Positions 7,416-15,319 of a stretch of DNA of 37,528 nucleotides are shown here, piece after piece. Position numbers and translations under genes: made by a program. How positions within the stretch are numbered: the first letter of the stretch is position 1; each line of letters begins with the position of its first letter. Origin of the DNA: an uncultured beta proteobacterium (GTDB lineage: Bacteria > Pseudomonadota > Gammaproteobacteria > Burkholderiales > SG8-41); the NCBI GenBank assembly GCA_903889565.1, contig CAISYC010000072.1, positions 1-37,528 on the forward strand. The letters run 5' to 3'. A model generated the notes under the pieces. That model was not told the origin of the DNA. It did not search any database and saw nothing but the letters and a program-made list of their open reading frames with translations.

Positions 7416-9620
7416 ATGGAAATCAAAGTCAACTTTCTCGACAAGCTTCGTCTCGAAGCCAAATTCGATGACTTCACGGTGGTGGCCGATCAGCCGATCC
7501 GCTACAAGGGCGATGGTTCGGCGCCGGGGCCCTTCGACTACTTTCTGGCCTCGTCGGCGCAGTGTGCGGCGTACTTCGTGAAGCTCTACTGCCAGACGCG
7601 CAACATTCCCACTGAGAACATCCGGCTGTCGCAGAACAATATCGTCGACCCGGAAAACCGCTACAAACAGATTCTGAAAATACAGGTCGAATTGCCGGCC
7701 GATATTTCCGCCAAGGACCGCCAGGGCATCCTGCGCGCGATTGACCGCTGCACCGTGAAGAAGGTGGTGCAGGCCGGGCCCGAGTTTGTGATTGAAGAAG
7801 TGGAGAACCTCGATGCCGATGCCCAGGCCCTGCTGACGATCAACCCTGCTGCAGAGGCGCGCACCTGCATTCCGGGCAAGGACCTGCCGCTGGAACAGAC
7901 CATCGCCAACATGTCGGGCGTGCTGGCGGGCCTCGGCATGAAGATTGAAATCGCGTCGTGGCGCAATATCGTGCCGAACGTGTGGTCGCTGCATATCCGC
8001 GATGCGCATTCGCCGATGTGTTTTACCAACGGCAAGGGCGCGACCAAGGAAAGCGCGCTGGCCTCGGCGCTGGGCGAGTTCATCGAACGGCTGAGCTGCA
8101 ATCATTTCTACAACGACCAGTTCTGGGGCGAAGACATCGGCAACGCGGCCTTCGTGCATTACCCGGAGGAGCGCTGGTTCAAGCCCGGCCGCAAGGATGC
8201 GCTGCCGGACGGGCTGCTGGATAAACACTGCCTGCGGATCTACAACGCCGACGGCGAACTGCGCGCTTCGCATCTCTACGACACCAACTCGGGTAATACC
8301 CAGCGCGGCATCTGCGCCCTGCCCTATGTGCGCCGCTCCGACAGCGCAGTGGTCTACTTCCCGACCAACCTGATCGACAACCTGTTTCTCAGCAACGGCA
8401 TGAGTGCGGGTAACACGCCGGCCGAAGCGCAGGTGCAGTGCCTTTCCGAAATCTTGGAGCGCGCGGTCAAACGCGAAATCATCGAAGGTGAATTGACGCT
8501 GCCCGATGTGCCGCAGAAGGTGCTGGCGCGCTTCCCCGGCATCCAGGCCGGCATCAAGGGGCTGGAGGAACAGGGTTTTCCGGTGCTGGTGAAAGATGCC
8601 TCACTGGGCGGCCAGTATCCGGTGATGTGCGTCACGCTGATGAACCCGCGCACCGGCGGCGTGTTTGCCTCGTTCGGCGCGCACCCGAGTTTTGAAGTGG
8701 CGCTGGAACGCAGCCTGGCCGAGCTGCTGCAGGGCCGCAGCTTTGAAGGCCTCAACGATCTGCCGCGGCCCACCTTCGAGAGCAATGCGGTGACCGAGCC
8801 GAACAACTTTGTCGAACACTTCATCGATTCGAGCGGCGTGGTGTCGTGGCGGTTTTTCAGCGCGAAGGCGGATTTCAAATTTGTGGACTGGGATTTTTCC
8901 GGCAAGGGCAAAAAATCCAATGCCGAAGAAGCCGCAACGCTCTTCGGCATCATCGAAGGCCTCGGCAAAGAGGTTTATGTCGCGACCTATGAGCATCTGG
9001 GGGCCAGCGCCTGCCGCATTCTGGTGCCCGGCTATTCGGAGGTCTATCCGGTCGAGGATCTGATCTGGGACAACACCAACAAGGCGCTGCAGTTCCGCGC
9101 AGACATTCTGAATCTGCACCGGCTCGACGACCGCGCCCTCAAGGCCTTGCTCAAGCGCCTGCAAGACAGCGTGCTCGATGACTACATGGACATCATCACC
9201 CTGATCGGCATCGAGTTCGATGAAAACACCGTCTGGGGGCAGCTGACCATTCTGGAGCTGAAGCTGCTGATCAATCTGGCGCTGAAGAAATTCAAGGCGG
9301 CGCACGATCTGGTCGGCGCGTTTCTGCAATACAACGAGAACACGGCCGAGCGCGGCCTGTTTTATCAGGCGCTGAATGTGGTGCTGGAAGTGCTGCTCGA
9401 CAAAAAGCTGAAGCTCGACGATTACGTCGCCAGTTTCCGCCGCATGTTCGGCGACGAGCGGATGGACGCAGTGATGGGTTCAGTCGACGGCAGCGTGCGC
9501 TTTTACGGTTTGACGCCGACGAGCATGAAACTGGAGGGGCTCGATCGGCACCGGCGGTTGATCGACAGTTACAAGAAGCTGCACGGGAAGCGGGCCAGCG
9601 TCGCACAGATCAGCGTTTGA
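7416..9620 (+). CDS. ycaO: OsmC-YcaO fusion protein (ribosomal protein S12 methylthiolation accessory factor-like)
   Basis: A 734-residue protein with an N-terminal OsmC-like domain (about 1-135; cysteines 50 and 112, DYFLASSAQC) joined to a YcaO domain (about 150-560) and a helical C-terminal region. The YcaO ATP-binding motif is clear: SALASALGEFIER (213-225) and, further on, a second acidic helix ending CLSEILERAVKRE. E. coli YcaO of the same overall type is known to assist RimO in beta-methylthiolation of ribosomal protein S12. Start at 7416 is preferred because MEIKVNFLDKLRLEAKFDDF is the usual opening; ATG 7398 is an alternative and neither has a strong ribosome site. It converges on the HEPN gene, with stops overlapping by 11 bases. 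Confidence 0.92.
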   Translation: MEIKVNFLDKLRLEAKFDDFTVVADQPIRYKGDGSAPGPFDYFLASSAQCAAYFVKLYCQTRNIPTENIRLSQNNIVDPENRYKQILKIQVELPADISAKDRQGILRAIDRCTVKKVVQAGPEFVIEEVENLDADAQALLTINPAAEARTCIPGKDLPLEQTIANMSGVLAGLGMKIEIASWRNIVPNVWSLHIRDAHSPMCFTNGKGATKESALASALGEFIERLSCNHFYNDQFWGEDIGNAAFVHYPEERWFKPGRKDALPDGLLDKHCLRIYNADGELRASHLYDTNSGNTQRGICALPYVRRSDSAVVYFPTNLIDNLFLSNGMSAGNTPAEAQVQCLSEILERAVKREIIEGELTLPDVPQKVLARFPGIQAGIKGLEEQGFPVLVKDASLGGQYPVMCVTLMNPRTGGVFASFGAHPSFEVALERSLAELLQGRSFEGLNDLPRPTFESNAVTEPNNFVEHFIDSSGVVSWRFFSAKADFKFVDWDFSGKGKKSNAEEAATLFGIIEGLGKEVYVATYEHLGASACRILVPGYSEVYPVEDLIWDNTNKALQFRADILNLHRLDDRALKALLKRLQDSVLDDYMDIITLIGIEFDENTVWGQLTILELKLLINLALKKFKAAHDLVGAFLQYNENTAERGLFYQALNVVLEVLLDKKLKLDDYVASFRRMFGDERMDAVMGSVDGSVRFYGLTPTSMKLEGLDRHRRLIDSYKKLHGKRASVAQISV

Positions 9621-10035
9621 CCGCCCCCAGCGCTTCAGCGCGTGCAGCCACTTCCAGTGCAACGCGGATCAGCGCTGCCAGCAGCGCCGCATCGACATCG
9701 AGGTCGCCTTCGTATTCGGCAAGATTGCGTTTGCGGTGCGCTTGATCAAGCACGCGCCACTGTTCTGCCGGCAGTTTGAGTGTGTGCGTGAGACTTTGAA
9801 ACACCGTGTAACGGTGCTCCGAGCGGTATCCGTGCCAGCGCAATGCCGCCAGCGACAGCGCATGCGCCGCGTTGTAGGCGAGATCAAAACGGCTTTCGAG
9901 ACTGTTGGCCGTATTCTGCGCATCCTTGAGGCGCACGCTGCCCGAACGCAACAAGCCATCGAACTCGCCTTGCGTGCCGGCCTCGGCCTTGAGCGAGCCG
10001 ATGCGCACCAGGTTGTCGAGCTCAGGCAGGGCCAT
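9610..10035 (-). CDS. HEPN-domain protein of an MNT/HEPN module
   Basis: A 141-residue all-helical protein with the look of a HEPN domain: helices around 38-70 (DAQNTANSLESRFDLAYNAA) and a C-terminal helix after AEYEGDLDVD. HEPN toxins of MNT/HEPN pairs usually carry R-x4-6-H; here the matching stretch is RKRNLAEY (101-108), with alanine where histidine is expected. It may therefore be a non-nuclease HEPN, or use other residues. ATG 10035 has a GGAAG site; the gene overlaps the end of the upstream nucleotidyltransferase gene by 14 bases, so the two are translationally coupled. Function as toxin or partner subunit is inferred from the pairing only. Confidence 0.7.
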   Translation of the reverse strand: MALPELDNLVRIGSLKAEAGTQGEFDGLLRSGSVRLKDAQNTANSLESRFDLAYNAAHALSLAALRWHGYRSEHRYTVFQSLTHTLKLPAEQWRVLDQAHRKRNLAEYEGDLDVDAALLAALIRVALEVAARAEALGAVKR

Positions 10036-10696
10036 CAAGACTTCCGATCAGCGGCAGATACCGGCCCGCCAGCACTTTGGACAGAAACGCATTGCCGGCG
10101 GCGCGGCGCCGCTGGAACTCCGCCGGGGTATAGAGCGTCGGACTGACCGGGCGACCGAGGCGCTTCTCCGCGGGCGCCAGCGCCGCATAGACGGCTTCGA
10201 GCGTCAAACCGTCGGCGACGATCAGCACGTCAATGTCGCTGGCAGCGCCGTCGCCGCCTTTGGCCACCGAGCCATAGAGCAGGGCCGCCGTTATTTTTTC
10301 TGCAAGCGGTGCCAGTGCCGCCCGAATCACGCCGGCGGGGCCAAGCGTCTTGACCACGATCCCGTGCAGTTCGTGGTAGATGGGCGCTGCACGATTAGCC
10401 TGATAGTGCTTCTGGTTGCCAAGCTTCGTGACGGTGAGCAAGCCGCTTTCAACGAGGCGCTGCAGTTCGCGCTGCACAGCCCCCGAGCCGGCGCCGGCCA
10501 GGTTGATCAGTTCTGTGGCGAAAAAACTGCGTTCCGGCTGGCCGAACAGCAGGCCCAGTACGCGCTGTTGCGTCGCCGAGAACAGCGCACCGGCGAGCCC
10601 CGTGCGTGCAGATGCGCGCGGCGCGACCTCGTAACGCGCCCGGCTTTCGCCAGCCCCGAGCGCCGGCTTACGTTTGGTGACGGCTTTTATACCCAT
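10022..10696 (-). CDS. winged-helix regulator fused to MNT-type nucleotidyltransferase
   Basis: A 224-residue protein with an N-terminal winged helix (about 38-100; ALFSATQQRVLGLLF, then FFATELINLAG and GLLTVTKLGNQKHYQ) followed by a minimal nucleotidyltransferase domain. The active-site pattern LYGSVAKGGDGAASDIDVLI holds the GS and DxD residues. MNT proteins of such pairs are known to adenylylate or neutralise HEPN partners. The frame is open up to 10771, but a good -35/-10 pair lies inside that extension, so I choose ATG 10696, immediately after the -10 box; the mRNA would be nearly leaderless. Two palindromes over the promoter suggest that the winged helix represses its own operon. Confidence 0.82.
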   Translation of the reverse strand: MGIKAVTKRKPALGAGESRARYEVAPRASARTGLAGALFSATQQRVLGLLFGQPERSFFATELINLAGAGSGAVQRELQRLVESGLLTVTKLGNQKHYQANRAAPIYHELHGIVVKTLGPAGVIRAALAPLAEKITAALLYGSVAKGGDGAASDIDVLIVADGLTLEAVYAALAPAEKRLGRPVSPTLYTPAEFQRRRAAGNAFLSKVLAGRYLPLIGSLDGPA

Positions 10697-10732
10697 TTCG
10701 GGTATCTTACTACCCATTTTGGGCATATTCAA
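10689..10732 (-). promoter_or_regulatory. MNT/HEPN promoter with two operator palindromes
   Basis: Read on the minus strand: -35 TTGAAT (10732-10727), a 17-base spacer, then -10 TAAGAT (10709-10704). Palindrome 1, ATACCC-N5-GGGTAT, is at 10689-10705 and covers the expected start point. Palindrome 2, TACCCA-N3-TGGGCA (one mismatch), is at 10711-10725 inside the spacer. The shared TACCCATTT(C/T)GGG halves are 21 bases apart, two helical turns, which suits cooperative binding by an autorepressor. Confidence 0.72.
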
Positions 10733-10993
10733 GCCGGTGACGCAGTCGCCGGCAATGCAGGCGCAGCGCATTCAGGCGGGCTACAAAAACCGAAAAAGGG
10801 TGCAAGCTTTCTTTGTATTGGAAAATCCGGGGCCAGCCGCCTTTGATCGTTCAGACACCACAGGAACAGGTGAAAATAATTCAACCCGCGGTCGAGGACT
10901 TGTCGATTTCCATCTCCCCCGTTCGATTACGCTGCAAGCGGGCCAAAAAGCGGTTCCGCCGGTGTAGCAAGCAAATCAATTCAGGAGAACGAA

Positions 10994-11473
10994 ATGTCCG
11001 ATAAAAACACGATATGTCTGTGGTACGACAGCGGCGCGCTGGAAGCGGCACAGTTCTACGCAAAGACTTTTCCGAACAGCGCGGTCGGCGAGCTGATGTA
11101 TGCGCCGGGCGACTACCCGGACAGTAAAAAGGGCGCACTGCTGACCGTCGAATTTACGGTGTGCGGCATTCGCTGCGTGGGCATCAATGGCGGGCCGCAA
11201 TTCAAGCATAGCGAGGCGTTCTCGTTTCAGATTCTGACCGAAGACCAGGCCGAAACCGACCGCCTGTGGAACGCGATTGTCGGCAACGGCGGCAAAGAAA
11301 GCGAATGCGGCTGGTGCAAGGACAAGTGTGGCCTGAACTGGCAGATCACGCCGCGCGCCCTTCTGGCGGCGGTCAAGAGTCCCGATCCTGCGGCGGCGAA
11401 GCGCGCCTTCGAATCGATGATGACGATGAAAAAGATCGACATCGCGAAGATCGAGGCGGCACGACGGGGCTGA
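10994..11473 (+). CDS. VOC-family (PhnB/3-demethylubiquinone-methyltransferase-like) protein
   Basis: A 159-residue vicinal-oxygen-chelate-fold protein of the PhnB-like group. The family pattern is visible: LWYDSGALEAAQFYAKTFPNS near the start, FTVCGIRCVGINGGPQFKHSEAFSFQI in the middle and CGWCKDKCGLNWQITPRAL towards the end, then a short helical tail. Members are often annotated as glyoxalase-like, and reactions are mostly unknown. A strong AGGAGA site lies before ATG 10994. It stands alone; the preceding 297 bases to the MNT start hold no other gene. A bidirectional terminator follows 51 bases downstream. Confidence 0.85.
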   Translation: MSDKNTICLWYDSGALEAAQFYAKTFPNSAVGELMYAPGDYPDSKKGALLTVEFTVCGIRCVGINGGPQFKHSEAFSFQILTEDQAETDRLWNAIVGNGGKESECGWCKDKCGLNWQITPRALLAAVKSPDPAAAKRAFESMMTMKKIDIAKIEAARRG

Positions 11474-11524
11474 GGCTTGATGATCAATGGTGCAAGGCCG
11501 TCAATCAATGCTGCACCCATCAAA

Positions 11525-11552
11525 AACAAAGGGGGCCTGAGCCCCCTTGTTT
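11525..11552. terminator. bidirectional Rho-independent terminator
   Basis: A GGGGGC/GCCCCC stem (11531-11536 with 11541-11546) has a CTGA loop, flanked by AAACAAA on the left and TTGTTT on the right. It serves the VOC gene on the plus strand and the DapA-like gene on the minus strand, which converge here. Confidence 0.85.
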
Positions 11553-11573
11553 ACGGCACAGCTGAATCCGAAA

Positions 11574-12503
11574 TCACCAGCCCTGCGGCTCACTGCCATC
11601 AAACGCGCCAAGAATCTCCAGCTCCTTGCGCAGCGTTGCCTTCTGCTCGGCGGTGAGCGGGCGCATCGGGCCGCGCACGACGCCGACCGGGCGGCCCATC
11701 ATTTCCATCGCGGCCTTGATCGGCGACGGATACTCGGGCTTGAAGATCTGCCAGTAGTGCGAAGCCTTGTCCTGCAGCGGCAGCGCTTCGCCGTATTTGC
11801 CGGCGGCGCAGAGGTCATAGAGCTTCTGCATGATGTTAGGCGCCACGCTGCCGGCGATCGACATCGAGCCGACGCCGCCCATCGACATCGACGGGATGAT
11901 GTATTCGACGCCGAGAATGAGGCCGAACTCGGGGCGCACTTTCTGCGTGAGGCGGCGCGCTTCGATGAAGTATTCGAAGTTGTGGCTGGCTTCTTTTTCG
12001 CCGATGAAGTTCGGCAGCTCTTCGATCAGGCGCACCAGGAATTTCGGCGACAGGCTGGTGCCGTGGAAAATCGGCGAGTTGTAGATCATGAACGGCAGCG
12101 CGGAGGCCTTGGCCACGCGGTAGAAGTGGTCATGCAGCGCTTCTTCCGGCACCGGCCAGTAATAGGGCGCGAGGCTGATGATGGCGTCGGCGCCGACTTT
12201 TTCGGAATGGCGCGCGAGCTCGATGGCGATTTCGGTGCCGGCATTGCTGACGTTGGCGATCACCGGCACGCGGCCGTTGGTGACCTTGACCGAGATCTCG
12301 ATCAGCTTCTTGTGCTCTTCAAGGGTCAGGCTGACCGATTCGGCGATGTGCAGGATCACGCACAGCGACGACGGTTTCTGCCGCACATGCCAGTCGACGA
12401 GTTTTTCGAAGGTCGCGTAATCGACCGAGAGATCGTCCTTGAACGGGGTGACCGGCACGTGCATCACGCCACGGGGCACGGTACGCAGAGGCTGCTTGCT
12501 CAT
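11574..12503 (-). CDS. dihydrodipicolinate synthase/N-acetylneuraminate lyase family aldolase
   Basis: A 309-residue class I aldolase of the DapA/NanA superfamily. The Schiff-base lysine is Lys170 in FIGEKEAS and the partner tyrosine is Tyr141 in PFMIYNSP; GGVGSMS follows later, as in the family. Members cleave or form pyruvate adducts of keto-sugars, aromatic intermediates or lysine precursors. The usual DapA opening near the N-terminus is altered (VMHVPVTPF), and the setting among carboxylate receptors suggests a catabolic aldolase rather than lysine synthesis. The ATG has a GGAGAAC site. It is divergent from the SnoaL-like gene and convergent with the VOC gene, hence probably monocistronic. 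Confidence 0.9.
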   Translation of the reverse strand: MSKQPLRTVPRGVMHVPVTPFKDDLSVDYATFEKLVDWHVRQKPSSLCVILHIAESVSLTLEEHKKLIEISVKVTNGRVPVIANVSNAGTEIAIELARHSEKVGADAIISLAPYYWPVPEEALHDHFYRVAKASALPFMIYNSPIFHGTSLSPKFLVRLIEELPNFIGEKEASHNFEYFIEARRLTQKVRPEFGLILGVEYIIPSMSMGGVGSMSIAGSVAPNIMQKLYDLCAAGKYGEALPLQDKASHYWQIFKPEYPSPIKAAMEMMGRPVGVVRGPMRPLTAEQKATLRKELEILGAFDGSEPQGW

Positions 12504-12611
12504 GTTCGTTGTTCTCCGGAATTTTTCATCAATGAATGCGCGATTTTAGCGTACCCCGCCGGCCGCTCCGGTAGAATGCCGCGCCATCATCACTCACCCT
12601 AAGACGCCGAC

Positions 12612-13235
12612 ATGACCGCACCGACCCGCGAACAAATCGCCACCGACAAATTCGAAGTGCTCGAAAACTGCATCACCTCGCTGTGCCATCGCGACAACGG
12701 CGACTGGGCCGGGCTCGGCAGCTGCTTTCACGCCGATTCGCGCATCACCACCTCGTGGTTCGAGGGCACGGCGGCCGAGTTCGTCGCGCAGTCCAACGCC
12801 ATGATGGACGGCCACCATCCGAAAGACACCCAGCGCCACATGATGAGCAACCCGCGCGTCACGCTCAACGGCAGGCGCGCGATCTGCGAGTATTACGTGA
12901 TCCTGCATCAGGGCCGCACGCTCGACGGCTACGAATTCGATTTCCAGACCTGGAGCGTGGTACTCGATCTGTGCGAGAAGCGCGACGGCGTCTGGCGCAT
13001 CTGCACGCGCAAGATGATTTACGAAAAAAGCCGCATGGATCCGCATGTGCCGGGTTCGGTGCCGCAGTCGTACTACGACAGCCTCGACCTCTCGCATTTT
13101 CCGCCAGCGGTGCAGTTTCACTGCTATCGCAATCAGAAAAGCAGCGGCCAGCTGCCGAAGAACCTGCTGCTGAAAAACACACCCGAGGAAACCGCCGCGC
13201 GCAAGCAGGCCGCGGAGTGGCTGGCACAGGGCTAG
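12612..13235 (+). CDS. SnoaL-like/NTF2-fold protein
   Basis: A 207-residue cytosolic protein with an NTF2/SnoaL-type domain over about 10-150: an N-terminal helix ending CITSLCHRDNGDWAGL, then CFHADSRITTSWFEG, and later strands with FQTWSVVLDL and GVWRICTRKMIYEKSRMDP. This resembles the scytalone-dehydratase/bile-acid-dehydratase-like group, where conserved His, Asp and Tyr do acid-base chemistry, but no substrate can be named. The extra C-terminal stretch of about 50 residues has a YYDSLDLSHFPPAVQFH segment. A TAGAAT box at 12572-12577 may be its -10 element. A short hairpin follows the stop codon. Confidence 0.78.
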   Translation: MTAPTREQIATDKFEVLENCITSLCHRDNGDWAGLGSCFHADSRITTSWFEGTAAEFVAQSNAMMDGHHPKDTQRHMMSNPRVTLNGRRAICEYYVILHQGRTLDGYEFDFQTWSVVLDLCEKRDGVWRICTRKMIYEKSRMDPHVPGSVPQSYYDSLDLSHFPPAVQFHCYRNQKSSGQLPKNLLLKNTPEETAARKQAAEWLAQG

Positions 13236-13252
13236 CGGAATCGGCGGACTAC

Positions 13253-13275
13253 TCCTTCCCCCTTGAGGGGGAGGG
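13253..13275 (+). terminator. possible terminator hairpin after SnoaL-like gene
   Basis: Near-perfect stem CCTTCCCCC/GGGGGAGGG with a TTGA loop, 18 bases after the stop at 13235. The following T content is poor, so it may instead be a dispersed hairpin repeat. Confidence 0.4.
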
Positions 13276-13329
13276 AACCTGTTAATCAGGCCTGCACGCT
13301 TGAGAGCGATAAAGCGCGCCTGACGTCGC

Positions 13330-14310
13330 TCATTCCGGTTTGAGGTTGGCAGATTTGACGATCTGCCCCCAGCGCGTGTGCTCCTCGCGCATGAAGCGCC
13401 GCAATTCGTCGGCGCTCACCGTCTGCACGATGCCGCCGACCTCTTCGAACTGCTGCCGGAGGCGCGGCGAGTTCACTGCGCGGTTGAATTCGGTATTAAG
13501 CAGATCGACAATCTCTTTCGGCGTGCCCTTGGGCGCCATGATCACGTACCACGCGGTAAGCGGCGTATCCATCAGACCCAGTTCGACCCAGGTCGGCACG
13601 TCGGGCAGAATTTTCAGCCGCGTCGGACTCGTCACCGCCAGCGGCGTCAGATCGCCGGAGCGGATGCGCGGCAGCAGAGGTTGCGGCAGATCGACCCAGA
13701 TTTCGACGTCGCCGCGCTTCAACGCGCTGAACGCATCGGACGACGTATTAAACGGTATGACCGACAGCTGAATATTCTGCTTCGCCATCAGCGCGGTGGA
13801 CACCAGATGCGTCGAGCCGCCGTAACCGAGGCGCGCCACGCGCAGCTTGTCCGGCTCCCGGCGTGCCTGCTCGACGAGGTCGCGCAACGAACGCCACGGC
13901 GCGCCCTTCGCCACCGTCCAGATCAGCGGCTGCTGGACGAAACGCGCGATCGGCTCGAAATCCTCCGCGCTGTTGTAGCGCGCGTCCGGCTGCACATGCG
14001 GATTGACCGCGGCCATGGTCATCGAGGCAAAAAGCAGCGTGTAGCCGTCGGGCCGGGCGCGACGAAACGATTCGACCGCGATCGAACCGTTCGCACCGGG
14101 ACGGTTGATGGTGACAAAACTCTGCTGCAGCGCGTTTTTGACTTCCTCGGTGACTGTGCGGGCGAGAATATCCGAGGCATTGCCGGCGGCGTTGCCGACG
14201 ATCACCGTAATCGGATGGGACGGATAGGGTTGGGCGAGTGCCGCGGTTACAAAAACTGCAGCCGATATCGAAGCAATGACAATACGCCGCACGTTGATGG
14301 CCAGCCCCAT
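13330..14310 (-). CDS. Bug-family receptor, third of a three-gene array
   Basis: A 326-residue Bug/TctC receptor. ATG 14310 is chosen because GGGGAG precedes it and it gives a normal signal peptide cut after ALA near residue 26; an upstream extension to 14427 would bury the signal. Landmarks are YPSHPITVIVGNAAGNASDI, where the usual glycine-rich ligand loop is NAAGNAS rather than PGGG, then RPDGYTLLFASM and a C-terminal LKPE. The central strand region (RFVQQPLIWTVAKGAPWRSLRDLVEQA) departs from the common VVHPSLPVKS form, so this is one of the more divergent receptors here. It is 37 bases downstream of the next receptor gene on the same strand. Confidence 0.9.
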   Translation of the reverse strand: MGLAINVRRIVIASISAAVFVTAALAQPYPSHPITVIVGNAAGNASDILARTVTEEVKNALQQSFVTINRPGANGSIAVESFRRARPDGYTLLFASMTMAAVNPHVQPDARYNSAEDFEPIARFVQQPLIWTVAKGAPWRSLRDLVEQARREPDKLRVARLGYGGSTHLVSTALMAKQNIQLSVIPFNTSSDAFSALKRGDVEIWVDLPQPLLPRIRSGDLTPLAVTSPTRLKILPDVPTWVELGLMDTPLTAWYVIMAPKGTPKEIVDLLNTEFNRAVNSPRLRQQFEEVGGIVQTVSADELRRFMREEHTRWGQIVKSANLKPE

Positions 14311-14347
14311 TGATTTTTTCTCCCCGAATAACTGCGCGAAATGTTTT

Positions 14348-15313
14348 TCAATCCACTGTTGCGCGCGAAAACCTGACCGATTGTCGCATTTTTTGAATTT
14401 CATCATGGACGAAGGCGCGCAATTCATCCGGTGTGCCGGTCTCGATGTTGACGCCGGCGGCGACCATGCGTTCGCGCACTTCGGCAGTGCCGAGAATTTT
14501 CACGATCTCCGCATTGAGACGTGCGGTGATCGCCCGCGGCAAACCGGCGGGACCGACGACGCAGAACCACGAAGTGGTATCAAAACCCGGCAGCCCGGAC
14601 TCGGCGATGGTCGGCGTATCCGGCAACGCCGCCGATCGCCGCGCGCTCGACACCGCAATCGCGCGGATGCGCCCGCCCTGCACCATCGGCACGATGGTCG
14701 GCACGGTGGCGATATACAGGTCGAGCTGGCTGGCGAGCAGCGCAGCCATTGCCGGCGCGCCGCCCTTGAACGGCACGTGCACCATGTCGATGCCGGTGGC
14801 GGTCTTCAGCATTTCGCCGACGACATGATTGGAACTGCCCGTGCCGGCGGAGCCGTAACTCAGTTTGCCCGGGCGCGCCTTTGCATAAGCAACAAATTCC
14901 TTGAACGTTTTCGGTGGAAACGCCGGCAATACGCTGAGCGCGAGCGGCACCTTGCCGGTCAGCGCGACGGGCGTGAAATCCGTTTCCGGGTTGTAGCTGA
15001 GTTGACCCTCGCGCAGGGTAACGTTGATCGCCATCAGGCTGACCGACGCCAGCAGCAGCGTGTAACCGTCCGGCGCGGCCTGCGCCGTGAGTTCCGCGCT
15101 GACGGTGCCGGCGGCACCGGCGCGATTATCTGCGACCACCGGCTGGCCCAGCGCATCGCCGAGGCGCTGCGCGATCACGCGCGCGATCAGATCGGCGGTG
15201 CCGCCGGCCGGCGATTGCACGATCAGGCGGATCGGCTTGACGGGATATTTCTGCGCGACCGCGGGCGCTGCGACAACGACAGCCATCGCGGTTGCCAACC
15301 ACCACGCACGCAT
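14348..15313 (-). CDS. Bug-family receptor, second of a three-gene array
   Basis: A 321-residue periplasmic receptor with a short signal peptide (MRAWWLATAMAVVVAAPAVA, cleavage near residue 20). Landmarks are YPVKPIRLIVQSPAGGTAD, RAGAAGTVSAE, APDGYTLLLASVS and HVPFKGGAPAMAALLASQLD. The C-terminus ends FSRATVD instead of the usual LKPE. Only six bases separate ATG 15313 from the stop of the receptor gene before it, and no clear ribosome site is seen, so translation is probably coupled. Ligand unknown. Confidence 0.92.
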   Translation of the reverse strand: MRAWWLATAMAVVVAAPAVAQKYPVKPIRLIVQSPAGGTADLIARVIAQRLGDALGQPVVADNRAGAAGTVSAELTAQAAPDGYTLLLASVSLMAINVTLREGQLSYNPETDFTPVALTGKVPLALSVLPAFPPKTFKEFVAYAKARPGKLSYGSAGTGSSNHVVGEMLKTATGIDMVHVPFKGGAPAMAALLASQLDLYIATVPTIVPMVQGGRIRAIAVSSARRSAALPDTPTIAESGLPGFDTTSWFCVVGPAGLPRAITARLNAEIVKILGTAEVRERMVAAGVNIETGTPDELRAFVHDEIQKMRQSVRFSRATVD

Positions 15314-15319
15314 CGGCGC

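Noticed and set aside
11547-12602. 351-codon plus-strand open frame opposite the DapA-like gene
   Set aside because: It is antisense to a well-conserved aldolase with intact catalytic residues, and the terminator at 11525-11552 fits the minus-strand gene.
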